A DNA stretch of 64,000 nt, taken from assembly GCF_004745955.1 (NCBI RefSeq), contig NZ_SRLD01000016.1, positions 41,342 through 105,341 of the forward strand. Reading direction: 5' to 3'. This document shows, piece by piece, positions 37,023-46,422 of this stretch (positions are counted from its first letter, which is position 1; every line of letters begins with the position of its first letter). Both the position numbers and the translations under genes were made by a program. This DNA is from Hymenobacter elongatus. Lineage in GTDB: Bacteria; Bacteroidota; Bacteroidia; Cytophagales; Hymenobacteraceae. The notes under the pieces are model-generated. The model worked only from the letters and a program-made list of their open reading frames with translations. It was not told the DNA's origin and ran no database searches.

Positions 37023-37742
37023 CTAATAATTCGCCTCTGCGGCCGGCAGATCAATCAGAATGAACTGGGCATCTTTCTTGGCCCGAATCTGCACCACATG
37101 TTCGTCGGTCATGCGGGCCTGGTCGTTGGGGCCGAGTTCGGTACCGTTGACGAAGATGGTGCCTTCCTTCACGTAGATGAAGGTGTTGCGAATGGGAAAG
37201 GTCTTGAACTCGATTTCGTTATCCTCCTTCAGATTCGACCAGTAGATCGTGCTGTTGGAGTTCATATACACCACATCTTCCAGCACTTTTTGGCCCGATA
37301 CCAGCGGGACCAGCTCATTTTTGCCGTCCAGCAAATCCAGGTCTTTTTGCTCGTAGCTGGGCGCGAGGCCTTTTTGGTTGGGCAAAAACCAGAGCTGGTA
37401 GATATGCAACGGCTTATCGGTGCGGTTGAACTCGGAGTGAGCCATGCCCGTGCCGGCCGTCATGCGCTGCACTTCGCCCCTGGGAATGGTGGTTTTGTTC
37501 CCCATGGTGTCTTCGTGGGTCACTTCACCATCCAGCACGATAGTTACAATCTCCATTTCGGAGTGCGGGTGCTGCGGAAAGCCCGAATTGGGCGCGATGC
37601 TGTCGTCGTTGAAAACCCGCAGCGGCCCGAAGTGAATGTTGTTGGGGTCGTAGTAATCGGCGAAGGAAAACAGGAAATAGCTGCTCAACCAGCTAACGGG
37701 CGCGGCATGATGACGGTCGGTGGCGGGGATATACTTCAGCAT
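37023..37742 (-). CDS. Pirin-family protein (bicupin)
   Basis: From ATG 37742 the product has 239 residues. The N-terminal cupin shows FGPLRVFNDDSIAPNSGFPQ then HPHSEMEIVTIVLDGEVTHE, the pirin metal-binding His-His-Glu pattern, followed by TAGTGMAHSEFN, which adds the last His. The second half is a shorter cupin (IFVNGTELGPNDQARM). Pirins bind iron and some act as quercetin dioxygenases; others are redox sensors. Metal ligands are intact. The open frame to 37823 is rejected because the family begins at MLKYIPA. Confidence 0.92.
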   Translation of the reverse strand: MLKYIPATDRHHAAPVSWLSSYFLFSFADYYDPNNIHFGPLRVFNDDSIAPNSGFPQHPHSEMEIVTIVLDGEVTHEDTMGNKTTIPRGEVQRMTAGTGMAHSEFNRTDKPLHIYQLWFLPNQKGLAPSYEQKDLDLLDGKNELVPLVSGQKVLEDVVYMNSNSTIYWSNLKEDNEIEFKTFPIRNTFIYVKEGTIFVNGTELGPNDQARMTDEHVVQIRAKKDAQFILIDLPAAEANY

Positions 37743-37828
37743 GATAGTTCGGGGTGGTGGAGTGGGTGCAAAGTGCGTAAAGCATACGCGCCAGAGGGCG
37801 GTGAAGTTAGCAGCCACCTGCAAACAAG

Positions 37829-37858
37829 CAGGCCCGCCCGGAAATCCGGGCAGGCCTT
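37829..37858 (-). terminator. Hairpin after the S24-type regulator gene
   Basis: GGCCCGCCCGG-AAAT-CCGGGCAGGCC with a T-rich tail on the minus strand, 47 bp beyond the regulator stop. Confidence 0.65.
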
Positions 37859-37904
37859 AAGTTGATTTGGGCAGGAGCGCAAGCTCTCCTGTTCGTACTA
37901 GCAG

Positions 37905-38711
37905 TTACGCTTTTTTCAGGGTGTTCATCTGCTGTTGCAAATCCAGCACGATGCTGGCCAAACGGCTCAGCGACAGATCAGCAATGGGGAACGTGCTGCT
38001 GATGTAGGAGCGTGCCTCCCAGATTTCCACCACGTCTTCCACGTCAATTTCGTAGGGCGAATACACCGGGTTGTCGGAGTGCAGCGAAAGGGTAGCGCCG
38101 TCTTTCAGCCGGTTGAAGATGCGCTTGAACACAATACCTTCCTTGTTGCTGACCACGATGCAGGGCGTTCCATCCTTAATGGTCATCCAGTCGTCGACGT
38201 AGCGACCCACGATGACGGTGCCCGAGGCGATGGGCAGCATCGAGTCGCCGGCTATTTCGAAAGCCCGGTAGGTACCGCCCGTACTCAGCATCGGCAGGCG
38301 GAACTTCGGCAACTCCTCAATAAACTCGGGGTCGGCGTAGCCATTGAGGTAGCCGGCGCTGGCCTTCAGCGGCACGAGCTCAATGTTCTCGTTCTGCTCC
38401 TTGTCAACGGTGAGAGCCAGAATACGCAACCCGTTGGCGGGGCGGGGCGGCGACGGGTCGGGGGCGGAGGCAGGCTCCAGCTGGCGCAAGGCGGCTTTTT
38501 GGGCGCTTTTCTTGCTGAAGTCCGTCGTTACGAGCGAGTCCAGGGTGATGCCGAACAAGCGGGCCATATTGACCAGCGTGCTGAGCTTGGGCTCGGCGCG
38601 GCCTTCTTCGTAAGCGCCTACTAGCGAGCGTTTAATATTTAGTTTCTCGGCCATCTGAGCCTGAGTCAAGGCTAATTCGCGCCGCCAGAATTTCAGGTTG
38701 GTATTAATCAT
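37905..38711 (-). CDS. XRE-type HTH regulator with S24/LexA-like peptidase domain
   Basis: The 268-residue protein has an N-terminal HTH (LALTQAQMAEKLNIKRSLVG, then AYEEGRAEPKLSTLVNMARL) and a C-terminal S24 domain. The serine of the autocleavage dyad is in FEIAGDSMLPIASG near residue 160 and the lysine in IVFKRIFN near 197. This is the layout of phage-type repressors and of many Bacteroidota stress regulators that are inactivated by RecA-stimulated cleavage. An obvious Ala-Gly cleavage site is not evident between the domains, so cleavage is not proved. A coiled C-terminus (LQQQMNTL) ends it. Confidence 0.9.
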   Translation of the reverse strand: MINTNLKFWRRELALTQAQMAEKLNIKRSLVGAYEEGRAEPKLSTLVNMARLFGITLDSLVTTDFSKKSAQKAALRQLEPASAPDPSPPRPANGLRILALTVDKEQNENIELVPLKASAGYLNGYADPEFIEELPKFRLPMLSTGGTYRAFEIAGDSMLPIASGTVIVGRYVDDWMTIKDGTPCIVVSNKEGIVFKRIFNRLKDGATLSLHSDNPVYSPYEIDVEDVVEIWEARSYISSTFPIADLSLSRLASIVLDLQQQMNTLKKA

Positions 38712-38860
38712 CGCGGGTGGGGAGCCGGGAAAGGCTTCGACATCAAAGGGTTATCGGCTCGTGAAATTAGCAACAAACCCGCAGCTTTACTAATTCAATT
38801 AGCTTTAATTTTTTAGAAAAAATGTTCCGGCGTTTTCACCAACCCCCCCTCGGCTGCTCG

Positions 38861-39736
38861 CTAGAGATTATCGGTGGCAGCCTGGGCCGTGCTGGTACCA
38901 GGCCCAGCCCACCACTCCTCGTTGGTCCAGTACTCATTCCAGCCCAGGCGGGCATACTTGGGGTTGATGCTGACTTCCCGCTCGCCGATGCTAAAATCCT
39001 GCAGCACCTCGCTGGCAATCGGCAGAAAATTATAGGCCCAGATGACCGGCTTCTGCCCGTTGGTGTGGTAGCTGCGCCAGGTGCCCTCGAACAAGCTGAT
39101 CGAGCCCCGCGTGGCCGATGCCTCCGTGGCCGGGATAGACAGGCCGAATAGCGCCAGCCCATCGGGCAGGTTGGGGTCGAGGCTGAAATCGACGACTACT
39201 TTCCCGGAAAAGGTGCCGGCACCTTTACTGGCCGGCTCTTCGTTGAAAATGTACGTTCCCGTGGCCGTGTAGCCCTTTGCGTTGCTCTTTTCATTATCCA
39301 GATACCCGCGCATCTCCGCTGTGCCAATGGCCAGATCATTGATACTTTGCAGCGTAATGGTGCCTGCAAACGGGGTTATGCGGTTTTTGAACCGGTCTTT
39401 GCCCGTGACATAGTATATGCTGGGCCGCAGCGTGTCTTTGCGCACCGACAGCAGCACGATTTCCACGCGGTAATGGTCGGCTCCCAGAAAGCCGTTCATG
39501 GCGCTGATGCTGGCATCGTCGGCCGGGCACCACAGCTCCGCCAGATCATACTGCGCCAGAAACGTGCGCATCTCAGGCGTCAGCACCGGGAGTACTTCAG
39601 GCGTTTTCGCCGAGGCGTTGCGCACCGGAGCCGGCTGGTCAGCTGCCGGGTCGGCGGCGCTGACCTGCTTGACGGCTGAGTGCTGGCAGGCGGCGAGAAA
39701 CCCCAGGCAACCGAGCAGATAGAAGGTCTTTTTCAT
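38861..39736 (-). CDS. Third paralogue of a tandem unknown family, lipoprotein
   Basis: From ATG 39736 the 291-residue product has a lipoprotein signal (MKKTFYLLGCLGFLAACQ). Conserved blocks shared with the next two genes are QYDLAELW near 75, FLGADHYRVEIVLL, then YYVTGKDRFKNRITPFAGTI and, near the end, VLQDFSIGEREVSINPKYAR followed by LGWNEYWTNEEWW. I do not recognise the family, although similar conserved phrases occur in uncharacterised Bacteroidota proteins. It is the last gene of a four-gene run with DUF2306 first. Confidence 0.75.
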   Translation of the reverse strand: MKKTFYLLGCLGFLAACQHSAVKQVSAADPAADQPAPVRNASAKTPEVLPVLTPEMRTFLAQYDLAELWCPADDASISAMNGFLGADHYRVEIVLLSVRKDTLRPSIYYVTGKDRFKNRITPFAGTITLQSINDLAIGTAEMRGYLDNEKSNAKGYTATGTYIFNEEPASKGAGTFSGKVVVDFSLDPNLPDGLALFGLSIPATEASATRGSISLFEGTWRSYHTNGQKPVIWAYNFLPIASEVLQDFSIGEREVSINPKYARLGWNEYWTNEEWWAGPGTSTAQAATDNL

Positions 39737-39807
39737 AGTACTGCTGAAAGAGAATAACAGGTGGCGCAAAGGCAGCGGCAGAATAATCGGAATCAGCTTC
39801 TTATCCG

Positions 39808-40572
39808 CTACAAAGCAGGTTCCTCGGCTTCGGCCCACCACTCTTCGTTGTCCCAGAATTTCTGCCAACCCACGCGGGTATACTTGCGGTTGATGCTTGG
39901 GCCCCGCTCCCCCAGGCTGAAATCCTGTAGAACGGTGTTGGCAATTCCCATGAAGTTACTGGCCCACAACAGCTTAATAGCGGCCGGGTGAGCTACACTA
40001 TTCCAGGTGCTGGTAAATTTGGAGCCTTCTCCCGCTTCGCCTTCGGTCCACCAATGGATGCGGCCCGGCTGATAGGCAATTCCCTGCGGGGTTTGGGAAA
40101 AGGCCACCAGCAGCGTGCCCGTGAAGGTGCCTGCTCCTTCTTCCGCCGGGCTTTCGACCAACCGGAAAGAGCCGCTGGCCTGGTAGTGGCCCAGCGCTTT
40201 AAACGATTCGGACTGATAGGGAGCCTTTACTTTTTTCAGGGATTTGAGCGTAATAGTGCCGCTAAAGGGCAGCAGCCGCTCCCGCTCCCGGCTTTTGCCC
40301 TGCACATGATACAGGCCCGGATTTTTGCTGTCGCGCCACACCTTTTCAAACACCAGATTAAAGGGGCGGTAGTGCGGGCCCATGTAGCCGAGCATAGTCT
40401 GGGCTTCGGCCGGCCGGGCCGATACCAGCCACAGCGGAGCCAGATCGAACTTGCGTAGCAGCACGGCCGGGCTGGCCGCTGATGATGCCGGCTTGCGGGT
40501 GGTGGGCCTGGGGGCGGGAACAGCGGCGGCCAGCGTAGTCAGCAGGGCGGCAAGCAGAACAAGCAGCTTCAT
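39808..40572 (-). CDS. Second paralogue of the tandem unknown family, secreted
   Basis: The 254-residue product has a signal peptide (MKLLVLLAALLTTLAAAVPA) without a lipobox Cys. It shares with its neighbours KFDLAPLWLV, YMGPHYRPFNLVFEKV, LYHVQGKSRERERLLPFSGT and the C-terminal VLQDFSLGERGPSINRKYTR, then VGWQKFWDNEEWW. The middle has GTFTGTLLVAFSQ. These blocks suggest a beta-rich periplasmic domain of about 220 residues. The three copies differ in length mainly at the N-terminus. Confidence 0.75.
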   Translation of the reverse strand: MKLLVLLAALLTTLAAAVPAPRPTTRKPASSAASPAVLLRKFDLAPLWLVSARPAEAQTMLGYMGPHYRPFNLVFEKVWRDSKNPGLYHVQGKSRERERLLPFSGTITLKSLKKVKAPYQSESFKALGHYQASGSFRLVESPAEEGAGTFTGTLLVAFSQTPQGIAYQPGRIHWWTEGEAGEGSKFTSTWNSVAHPAAIKLLWASNFMGIANTVLQDFSLGERGPSINRKYTRVGWQKFWDNEEWWAEAEEPAL

Positions 40573-40601
40573 GGGGTAGCGGAAAAAACGGGCGAAGGAG
40601 G

Positions 40602-41450
40602 CTAAAGCTTTTCGGGCTGAGCGGCGGGGCGGCTACGCGTGGCAACCGACTTTTCGGCCCACCACTCGTCGTTCTGGTAATACTCATTCCAGCCGTAGCG
40701 GGCATATTTGGGGTTGACCGTTACATGCCGGCCACCCACGTTGAAGTCACTAAGGACCTCAGCGGCTAAGCGGGCAAAGTCGGCGGCCCAGAGTGCTGAC
40801 TGCCGCTGCTGATTGTGGTAATAGTAGCCTTCAAAGGCGAAACAGCGGGTATTATGCTTCATCGACAGGTTATCCGCATACAAACTACACTCCTGCTTAT
40901 CCGATGTATCAAAATCGATGGCCGCAGTGCCCTGCAACAGCCGCTGCTTCGACTGCCGCGACCAGAAGGTAAAGCTGCCGACGGCCGTATACACCTGCAG
41001 TTGTGGGTTCTGCTTATTCCTTTGGCCGTGCTGCCGGACCTGCCGCAGCTGAATCTGGCCTTGCAGCGGCGTGATGCGGTGCCGCAGCCGCATCAGAGCC
41101 CGCACATGGAACAGGCCGGGCGTCTGCTGGTCTTGCCGGGCCTGCTGAAACACGACTTCGAGCCGCTGGTGGTGCGGGCCCACGAAGCCATTTTGCACGG
41201 GGTCTTCCGAGCCCAGCAGCCAGAGGCGGGCAATATCATAACGCCGGAATAAGGCCAGCCGCTCCGGCCGGTTCAGGGTATCGGCCAGCGGCAGCAGCTG
41301 CCGGCTGCGCGAAGGCAGCATCATGGGGTCGTAGCTGGCTTCGGCGCGCTGCTCAAATGCGTGCCGCCACCAGGCCCAGGCCACCACGGCCACTACTGCC
41401 AAGCTCATCGTCAGGAGAAACCCAAGCAGGATTTTTTTTCCGCGGCTCAT
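40602..41450 (-). CDS. First paralogue of the tandem unknown family, membrane-anchored
   Basis: The 282-residue product has an N-terminal membrane segment (KKILLGFLLTMSLAVVAVVA) and no lipobox. Family blocks are RYDIARLWLLGSEDPVQNG, FVGPHHQRLEVVFQQA, LFHVRALMRLRHRITPLQGQ and the C-terminal VLSDFNVGGRHVTVNPKYAR, YGWNEYYQNDEWW. Its ATG overlaps the DUF2306 stop (ATGA), so the operon begins with that gene. The three copies thus use three anchoring modes: membrane segment, plain signal peptide, lipid. Confidence 0.75.
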   Translation of the reverse strand: MSRGKKILLGFLLTMSLAVVAVVAWAWWRHAFEQRAEASYDPMMLPSRSRQLLPLADTLNRPERLALFRRYDIARLWLLGSEDPVQNGFVGPHHQRLEVVFQQARQDQQTPGLFHVRALMRLRHRITPLQGQIQLRQVRQHGQRNKQNPQLQVYTAVGSFTFWSRQSKQRLLQGTAAIDFDTSDKQECSLYADNLSMKHNTRCFAFEGYYYHNQQRQSALWAADFARLAAEVLSDFNVGGRHVTVNPKYARYGWNEYYQNDEWWAEKSVATRSRPAAQPEKL

Positions 41451-42127
41451 CGGATAGTGGGTGTACTATGAAAGGACCGGACCAGCCGCCGCGCCGCGCC
41501 CAGTTGAATCAGCACTTCGGCCAGCACCAGGTTGCCGGTCCAGGAAAGCCAGGTGACGGTGAGGTAGGTTTCAATGGGCTTGGTGCCGAATACGTAGTAG
41601 AGCAGGTAGCTTTCCGAGCGCAGACTCAGGGCCGCCAGCGTCACGGCGAAGCTGCGGATCATCCAGGCGGTGTGCTCTTCCCAGCGGCGCTGCCGGGCCA
41701 GGCGGTAGGCCTGCCAGGTGCTCAGCCACCACACCACGCACTGCAAGGCAAAGCCGACTTTAGCAACCAGTCCACCGTTGGCGAAACCGGCCAGAATCAG
41801 GCCCGAAGGCCCGGCCAAAGCCAGTACGGAAATGACGTAGAGCTTGCCCAGATTGCGGTGCAGCGCGGCCCGGCCCCGGAACAGGCGCGGGAAAAACTGC
41901 GCCAAGCCCGCCGCCAGCACCCACAGGCTGCTGGTGATATGTACGTAAAAGCCCAGCCGAAACAGCCCGTTGTCGTTGGTAGCGTCCGATTTGGTAGTCA
42001 GGAAATGAATACCCGGCTCAAAGGACAGGTATGGCCATACTTTAGTAACCATCAATACGGTAAAGGCGGCTACCAGCGCGCCCGCCAGAAACTGTAGCAG
42101 GCGCGGGAAACTCAGGGAAGAAAGCAT
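41447..42127 (-). CDS. DUF2306 membrane protein, first gene of the tandem-paralogue operon
   Basis: The 226-residue product has about seven hydrophobic segments. Features of DUF2306 are FYVHITSSLWVLAAGLAQFF near residue 60, RAALHRNLGKLYVISVLAL near 87 and RRWEEHTAWMIRSFAVT near 145, in which HR..GK.Y and H..WM.RSFA are the conserved motifs. The function is not known; two conserved His could bind haem or metal. Its overlap with the first paralogue links the unknown family to this membrane protein. Confidence 0.87.
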   Translation of the reverse strand: MLSSLSFPRLLQFLAGALVAAFTVLMVTKVWPYLSFEPGIHFLTTKSDATNDNGLFRLGFYVHITSSLWVLAAGLAQFFPRLFRGRAALHRNLGKLYVISVLALAGPSGLILAGFANGGLVAKVGFALQCVVWWLSTWQAYRLARQRRWEEHTAWMIRSFAVTLAALSLRSESYLLYYVFGTKPIETYLTVTWLSWTGNLVLAEVLIQLGAARRLVRSFHSTPTIR

Positions 42128-42478
42128 GGAAAACTGGCGAAGCGCGGAGGCAATATAACGCGGCAGGTATATAGTTATGATATAGTCCGGTCGGTTTTTT
42201 TACCAGACTTACCACCCTACAAAATACGACCCTGGAGTTGACGCAGCACAGAATGTAACGCGAAGTTCCACTTCGCGAGGCGTTGCATTCTCCCGAACGA
42301 CAGTCGTTCAACGCGTCGCGAAGTGGAACTTCGCGTTACAGCAAAAAGCCCTTCTGCGTGTGCAACGGGAAACTGCTTTCTGGTAAAAGGTCGCTTCGTA
42401 CTGCGCACAGGACGCATTGCTTCGGCTTTGCCTCGCAATGACAACCGATTGCACATCAGCACACTAATCATTAGCACA
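42128..42478. other. Intergenic region with a palindromic element and a half element
   Basis: The region between two minus-strand genes holds the perfect palindrome at 42254-42340 and, at 42413-42441, one half of another type (GACGCATTGCTTCGGC...TCGCAATGAC). No gene is seen. Confidence 0.7.
42254..42340. repeat. Perfect palindromic element, 25-bp arms
   Basis: Arms 42254-42278 (TGTAACGCGAAGTTCCACTT...) and 42316-42340 are perfect complements. The arms themselves contain the nested palindrome CGCGAAGTTCCACTTCGCG. The loop has CGAACGACAGTCGTTC, a second small palindrome. Confidence 0.88.
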
Positions 42479-44701
42479 TTAACTTTTCAGCCGCTTCTGA
42501 TACAGGCCGGCCAAGCGGAGCTTGAAGTAGTCGTATTTCTCGCGCAGGTGGTCGAACAGGTCGCGCAGCTGGGGCTCGCCGCCGAGCTGAGCCCGGGCCG
42601 TCGTGATTTCGGCGTACTCGCCCTGGCTCAGAAACTCGTCGAGGCGGATGGACTGGCCTTTGGCGTAGAGCGTCTCGATGTGGGCCCGGATGGTGCTGGC
42701 GGCCAGGTTGCGGCGCTCGGCAATTTCATCGATGCTGAGGCCGGCGCGGTGCAGCTGCAGCGTCGTTTCGTGGGTGTCGCCGGCTTCGCGGGTACGGCGG
42801 GGCTTCGCGGGTCCGGGCATTTCGTCTTCGTCGTCCTCGGCAGCATCGGACGGATTAGGCGCGCCGCCAAACTCCAGGATGGCCTTGATGAAGACCTCGC
42901 CGTAGTTCTCGAACTTCTTCATGCCCACGCCGCCGATGGCCAGCATGGCCGTGCGCGACACGGGCCGCTCGGCCGCCATTTCCTGCAAGGTCGTATCGGT
43001 GAAGATGACGTAGGGCGGCACGTTCTGCTCGTCGGCCAGGCGCTTGCGCAGCTGCCGCAGCCGCTCGAAGAGCTGGCCGGCGGCATCGGTGGGCGCACTG
43101 GCGGCGCTGGCGGCCTTCTTGCCCCGGGGCTGCTTTTCGGCTTTCTCGGCGGGCTGAAACTTCTTCATCGGCAGCTGGCGCTGGCCTTGCAGCACTAGCT
43201 TACCTACCTCCGTGATTTTCAGCGAGTAGCCCTCTTCGTAAGCAATGTAGAGCAAGCCGTCGTTGAGCATCTGGTGAATGTAGCTGTACCAGTCCAGATA
43301 CGGCAGGTCGCGGCCCGCGCCGTAGGTTTTGATCTGCTCGTAGCCGCCCTGCAGAATGGCTTGGTTGCGCATGCCGCGCAGCACATCGATGAGCAGGCCG
43401 ATGGGAGCCCGCTCGCGCATGCGCACCACGGCCGACAGCGCTTTCTGGGCCAGCTCGGTACCGTCGAAAGTAGTGGGCGGATTGCGGCAGATGTCGCAGT
43501 TGCCGCAGTCTTTTTCCAGGGTTTCGCCGAAGTAGTTGAGCAGGATTTTGCGGCGGCAGGAAGCGGCTTCCGCAAACTGCTGCATCCGTTCCAGCTTGGT
43601 GAGGCTGAGTTGGGACAGGCGCGGGTCGGCGTCCTTGGTGAGCATGTCGCGCAGGCTCATCACGTCGGCGAAGCTGTAGAACAGGATGGCCGTGGCCGGG
43701 GCTCCGTCGCGCCCGCCGCGCCCGATTTCCTGGTAGTAGCCCTCGATATTTTTGGGCAGGTTGTAGTGAATCACCCAGCGCACGTTGCTCTTGTCGATGC
43801 CCATGCCGAAGGCAATGGTAGCCACGATGACCTGCAGATCGTCGCGCAGGAAGCCTTCCTGCACGCTGGCGCGCTGGTTGGGCGTCATGCCGGCGTGGTA
43901 GTGGTTGGCCCGCACGCCTTTTTCCTTGAGCTTCTGGGCCAGGGTTTCGCACTGCTTGCGCGAGAGGCAATAGATAATACCCGACTCGCTGGGCCGCGCC
44001 GTTACAAATTCCACGATGCTGCCCACGCGGTTCTGGCCGGGGCGCACGATGAGGTTGAGGTTAGGCCTGTCGAAGCTGGAAAGGAACACCTCCGGCTCGT
44101 GCATGCGCAGCTGCTGCTGGATGTCGCGCTGGGTGAGGCGGTCGGCGGTGGCGGTGAGGGCAATGATGGGCACCTGCGGAAACTGCTCGCGCAGCACCCG
44201 CAGCTGGGTGTACTCGGGCCGGAAATCGTGGCCCCACGACGAGATGCAGTGGGCCTCATCGATGGCAAACATGCTGATGCGCAGGCGCTGCAAAAACTGC
44301 AGAAACCCCGGCGAGACCAGCTTTTCGGGGCTCACATACAGCAGCTTCAGGTAGCCGTTGAGGCAGTCGGAGGCAATGCTGGTTTGCTCGCTCTGGCCCA
44401 CGCTGCTGTTGATGTACTCGGCCGGAATACCGTTGGCCTTAAGCGCCTCCACCTGGTCCTTCATCAGGGCAATGAGGGGCGAAACGACCACGCAGACGCC
44501 CTCCTGCACCACGGCCGGCACCTGGAAGCACACCGATTTGCCGCCCCCGGTGGGCATGAGCACCACCGTATCCTTGCCGCTCATGATGTTGGAAATGATA
44601 CTTTCCTGCATGGGCCGGAAGGTATCGTAGCCGTAATACTGCTTCAGGACGCGCCGGGCAGAATCGAGCGTGGGCGCAAGGGGTTCGGGGGTAAACAACA
44701 T
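42479..44701 (-). CDS. recQ: ATP-dependent DNA helicase RecQ
   Basis: From ATG 44701 the product has 740 residues. Motif [16 protein letters not shown], motif II FAIDEAHCISSWGHDFR, the RecQ loop within ALTATADRLTQRDI, then IVATIAFGMGIDKSNV and EIGRGGRDG are present. Zinc cysteines follow (SCRRKILLNYF...CGNCDIC), then winged helix and an HRDC domain near 540 (FERLRQLRKRLADEQNVPPY). The C-terminus adds a helix-turn-helix segment (RAGLSIDEIAERRNLAASTI) seen in Bacteroidota RecQ. It unwinds 3'-tailed DNA in recombination repair. Its 5' end is duplicated as a remnant at 45870-46080. Confidence 0.93.
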   Translation of the reverse strand: MLFTPEPLAPTLDSARRVLKQYYGYDTFRPMQESIISNIMSGKDTVVLMPTGGGKSVCFQVPAVVQEGVCVVVSPLIALMKDQVEALKANGIPAEYINSSVGQSEQTSIASDCLNGYLKLLYVSPEKLVSPGFLQFLQRLRISMFAIDEAHCISSWGHDFRPEYTQLRVLREQFPQVPIIALTATADRLTQRDIQQQLRMHEPEVFLSSFDRPNLNLIVRPGQNRVGSIVEFVTARPSESGIIYCLSRKQCETLAQKLKEKGVRANHYHAGMTPNQRASVQEGFLRDDLQVIVATIAFGMGIDKSNVRWVIHYNLPKNIEGYYQEIGRGGRDGAPATAILFYSFADVMSLRDMLTKDADPRLSQLSLTKLERMQQFAEAASCRRKILLNYFGETLEKDCGNCDICRNPPTTFDGTELAQKALSAVVRMRERAPIGLLIDVLRGMRNQAILQGGYEQIKTYGAGRDLPYLDWYSYIHQMLNDGLLYIAYEEGYSLKITEVGKLVLQGQRQLPMKKFQPAEKAEKQPRGKKAASAASAPTDAAGQLFERLRQLRKRLADEQNVPPYVIFTDTTLQEMAAERPVSRTAMLAIGGVGMKKFENYGEVFIKAILEFGGAPNPSDAAEDDEDEMPGPAKPRRTREAGDTHETTLQLHRAGLSIDEIAERRNLAASTIRAHIETLYAKGQSIRLDEFLSQGEYAEITTARAQLGGEPQLRDLFDHLREKYDYFKLRLAGLYQKRLKS

Positions 44702-44912
44702 GCGGTAAAAATACGACGGTAAAACGGGAGTTTCAGGAGTTTTCTCAGGGTAAGCCAACGCCAAACGGGCGGAAATTGTGCCCTTCCACCGACTAATTCT
44801 GGACTGCCGGACCAGTGGCGGGGGCATGAAGCAGCTCCGTCATAAATTCATATCCTGAGATATAAAAATGTATTTCTAGCTTGCGTCATCCATTTACTTT
44901 TAACCATTTAAT

Positions 44913-45662
44913 TTGAAGAATCTACGTTTTACTTGGGTGTTGGCCGTGGGCCTGGGGGCACTGGGCGTCACGGGCTGTGCCGAGAAAGAATCGTCGGTGA
45001 ATGAGCTGACTGTGCAGGCGAATGCCGCTGCCCCGGCCGGGCAGATTATTTCCTCGGCGCAGGCCGTGGAATGGACCACCCGCTTTCAGGAGGCGAATCC
45101 GCAGGAAATTTGGGCGGTCTTCACTGAAGCCGGCATCTTCAACCAGCTGCTCAGCCAGGCCGACTGCCAGGGCCTGCGCCTCTACCACGGCACCGACAGC
45201 GGTGGCGACAACACATTTGTGATGGTTGGCGTGAACAGCGAGGGGGCCGACATGACCGAGGGCCTGCTGGCCGACGAAGCTGCTAAGTGCCCACCCAACA
45301 GCTACCGCAGCATTCTGCTAGCCAAGCCGGGTGAGGAGCCAAAGGCACCAGTGCTGCCCGCTGGCACCCTTATTCCGCTGGACAAGGCCATTGAAATGAC
45401 CATGCACTACCAGGCTAAGCATGCCGGCAGTGGCCGGGCCGGCTACTTCAGCTCCCGCGTGTACTGGGAGCTGCTCGAGCAGCCCGGCTGCATCGGCATT
45501 CGGGTGTATAAGGGCCTGAAAGAGGGAAACATCGAGTGCTTCGTGCTGGTCGGCGTCAACGAGAAGGGTGTCGACATGACCGAGGGCCTGCTCTACGATA
45601 TGGCGGCCCCCTGCCCGCCCAACTGCAGCGCCGAAAGTCCACTGATGCACGGGGAGCAGTAG
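44913..45662 (+). CDS. Two-repeat lipoprotein, copy A of a tandem duplication
   Basis: The 249-residue product starts at TTG 44913, the position of the ATG in copy B, and has a lipobox (ALGVTGC). It consists of two similar halves. The first contains ISSAQAVEWTTRFQEANPQE, LLSQADCQGLRLYHGTD and FVMVGVNSEGADMTEG; the second contains IPLDKAIEMTMHYQAKHAGS, LLEQPGCIGIRVYKGLKEG and CFVLVGVNEKGVDMTEG. Each half ends in a CPPN motif. Family unknown; periplasmic or outer-membrane lipoprotein. The upstream 50 bp is nearly identical to that of copy B. Confidence 0.8.
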   Translation: MKNLRFTWVLAVGLGALGVTGCAEKESSVNELTVQANAAAPAGQIISSAQAVEWTTRFQEANPQEIWAVFTEAGIFNQLLSQADCQGLRLYHGTDSGGDNTFVMVGVNSEGADMTEGLLADEAAKCPPNSYRSILLAKPGEEPKAPVLPAGTLIPLDKAIEMTMHYQAKHAGSGRAGYFSSRVYWELLEQPGCIGIRVYKGLKEGNIECFVLVGVNEKGVDMTEGLLYDMAAPCPPNCSAESPLMHGEQ

Positions 45663-45679
45663 CCTGTCCTGCTTACTCA

Positions 45680-46156
<477 letters not shown>

Positions 46157-46189
46157 CTACCATAGTAATGTTCGCGGGGCCGTCATAAC

Positions 46190-46342
46190 AGACTAAACGC
46201 ATTTGAATAAGCTCGACTGTTCAGCAAGTCTGTAAAGGGGGCTTTTGCTGAAAGCCTGTTCCGCGACGACGGCACGCATCAAAGCAAAAAGTGGCTCTAA
46301 AACCATCTGGAATGATCGAGCTTATTCAAATGCGTTTAGTCT
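46190..46342. mobile_element. MITE-like element, 153 bp, perfect 27-bp ends, 10-bp target duplication
   Basis: Ends 46190-46216 (AGACTAAACGCATTTGAATA...) and 46316-46342 are perfect inverted repeats. The sequence GGCCGTCATA stands at 46178-46187 and 46343-46352, a direct repeat of 10 bp with two extra bases on the left side. At the matching place before copy A (about 44840) CCGTCATA occurs once without an insert. The interior has no gene. Confidence 0.9.
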
Positions 46343-46422
46343 GGCCGTCATAGATTCATATCCTGAGATATAAAAATGTATTTCTAGCTTGCAGCTTTAT
46401 TCATTCTTAACCATTTGAATCG
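46343..46422 (+). promoter_or_regulatory. Conserved upstream block of lipoprotein copy B
   Basis: From TTCATATCCTGAGATATAAA onward, about 40 bp is nearly identical to the block before copy A at 44847-44887. The conservation exceeds that of the neighbouring duplicated remnants, so it probably holds the promoter. Confidence 0.55.

Noticed and set aside
43274..44722. 482-residue plus-strand frame opposite recQ
   Set aside because: Shadow of recQ; no domain.
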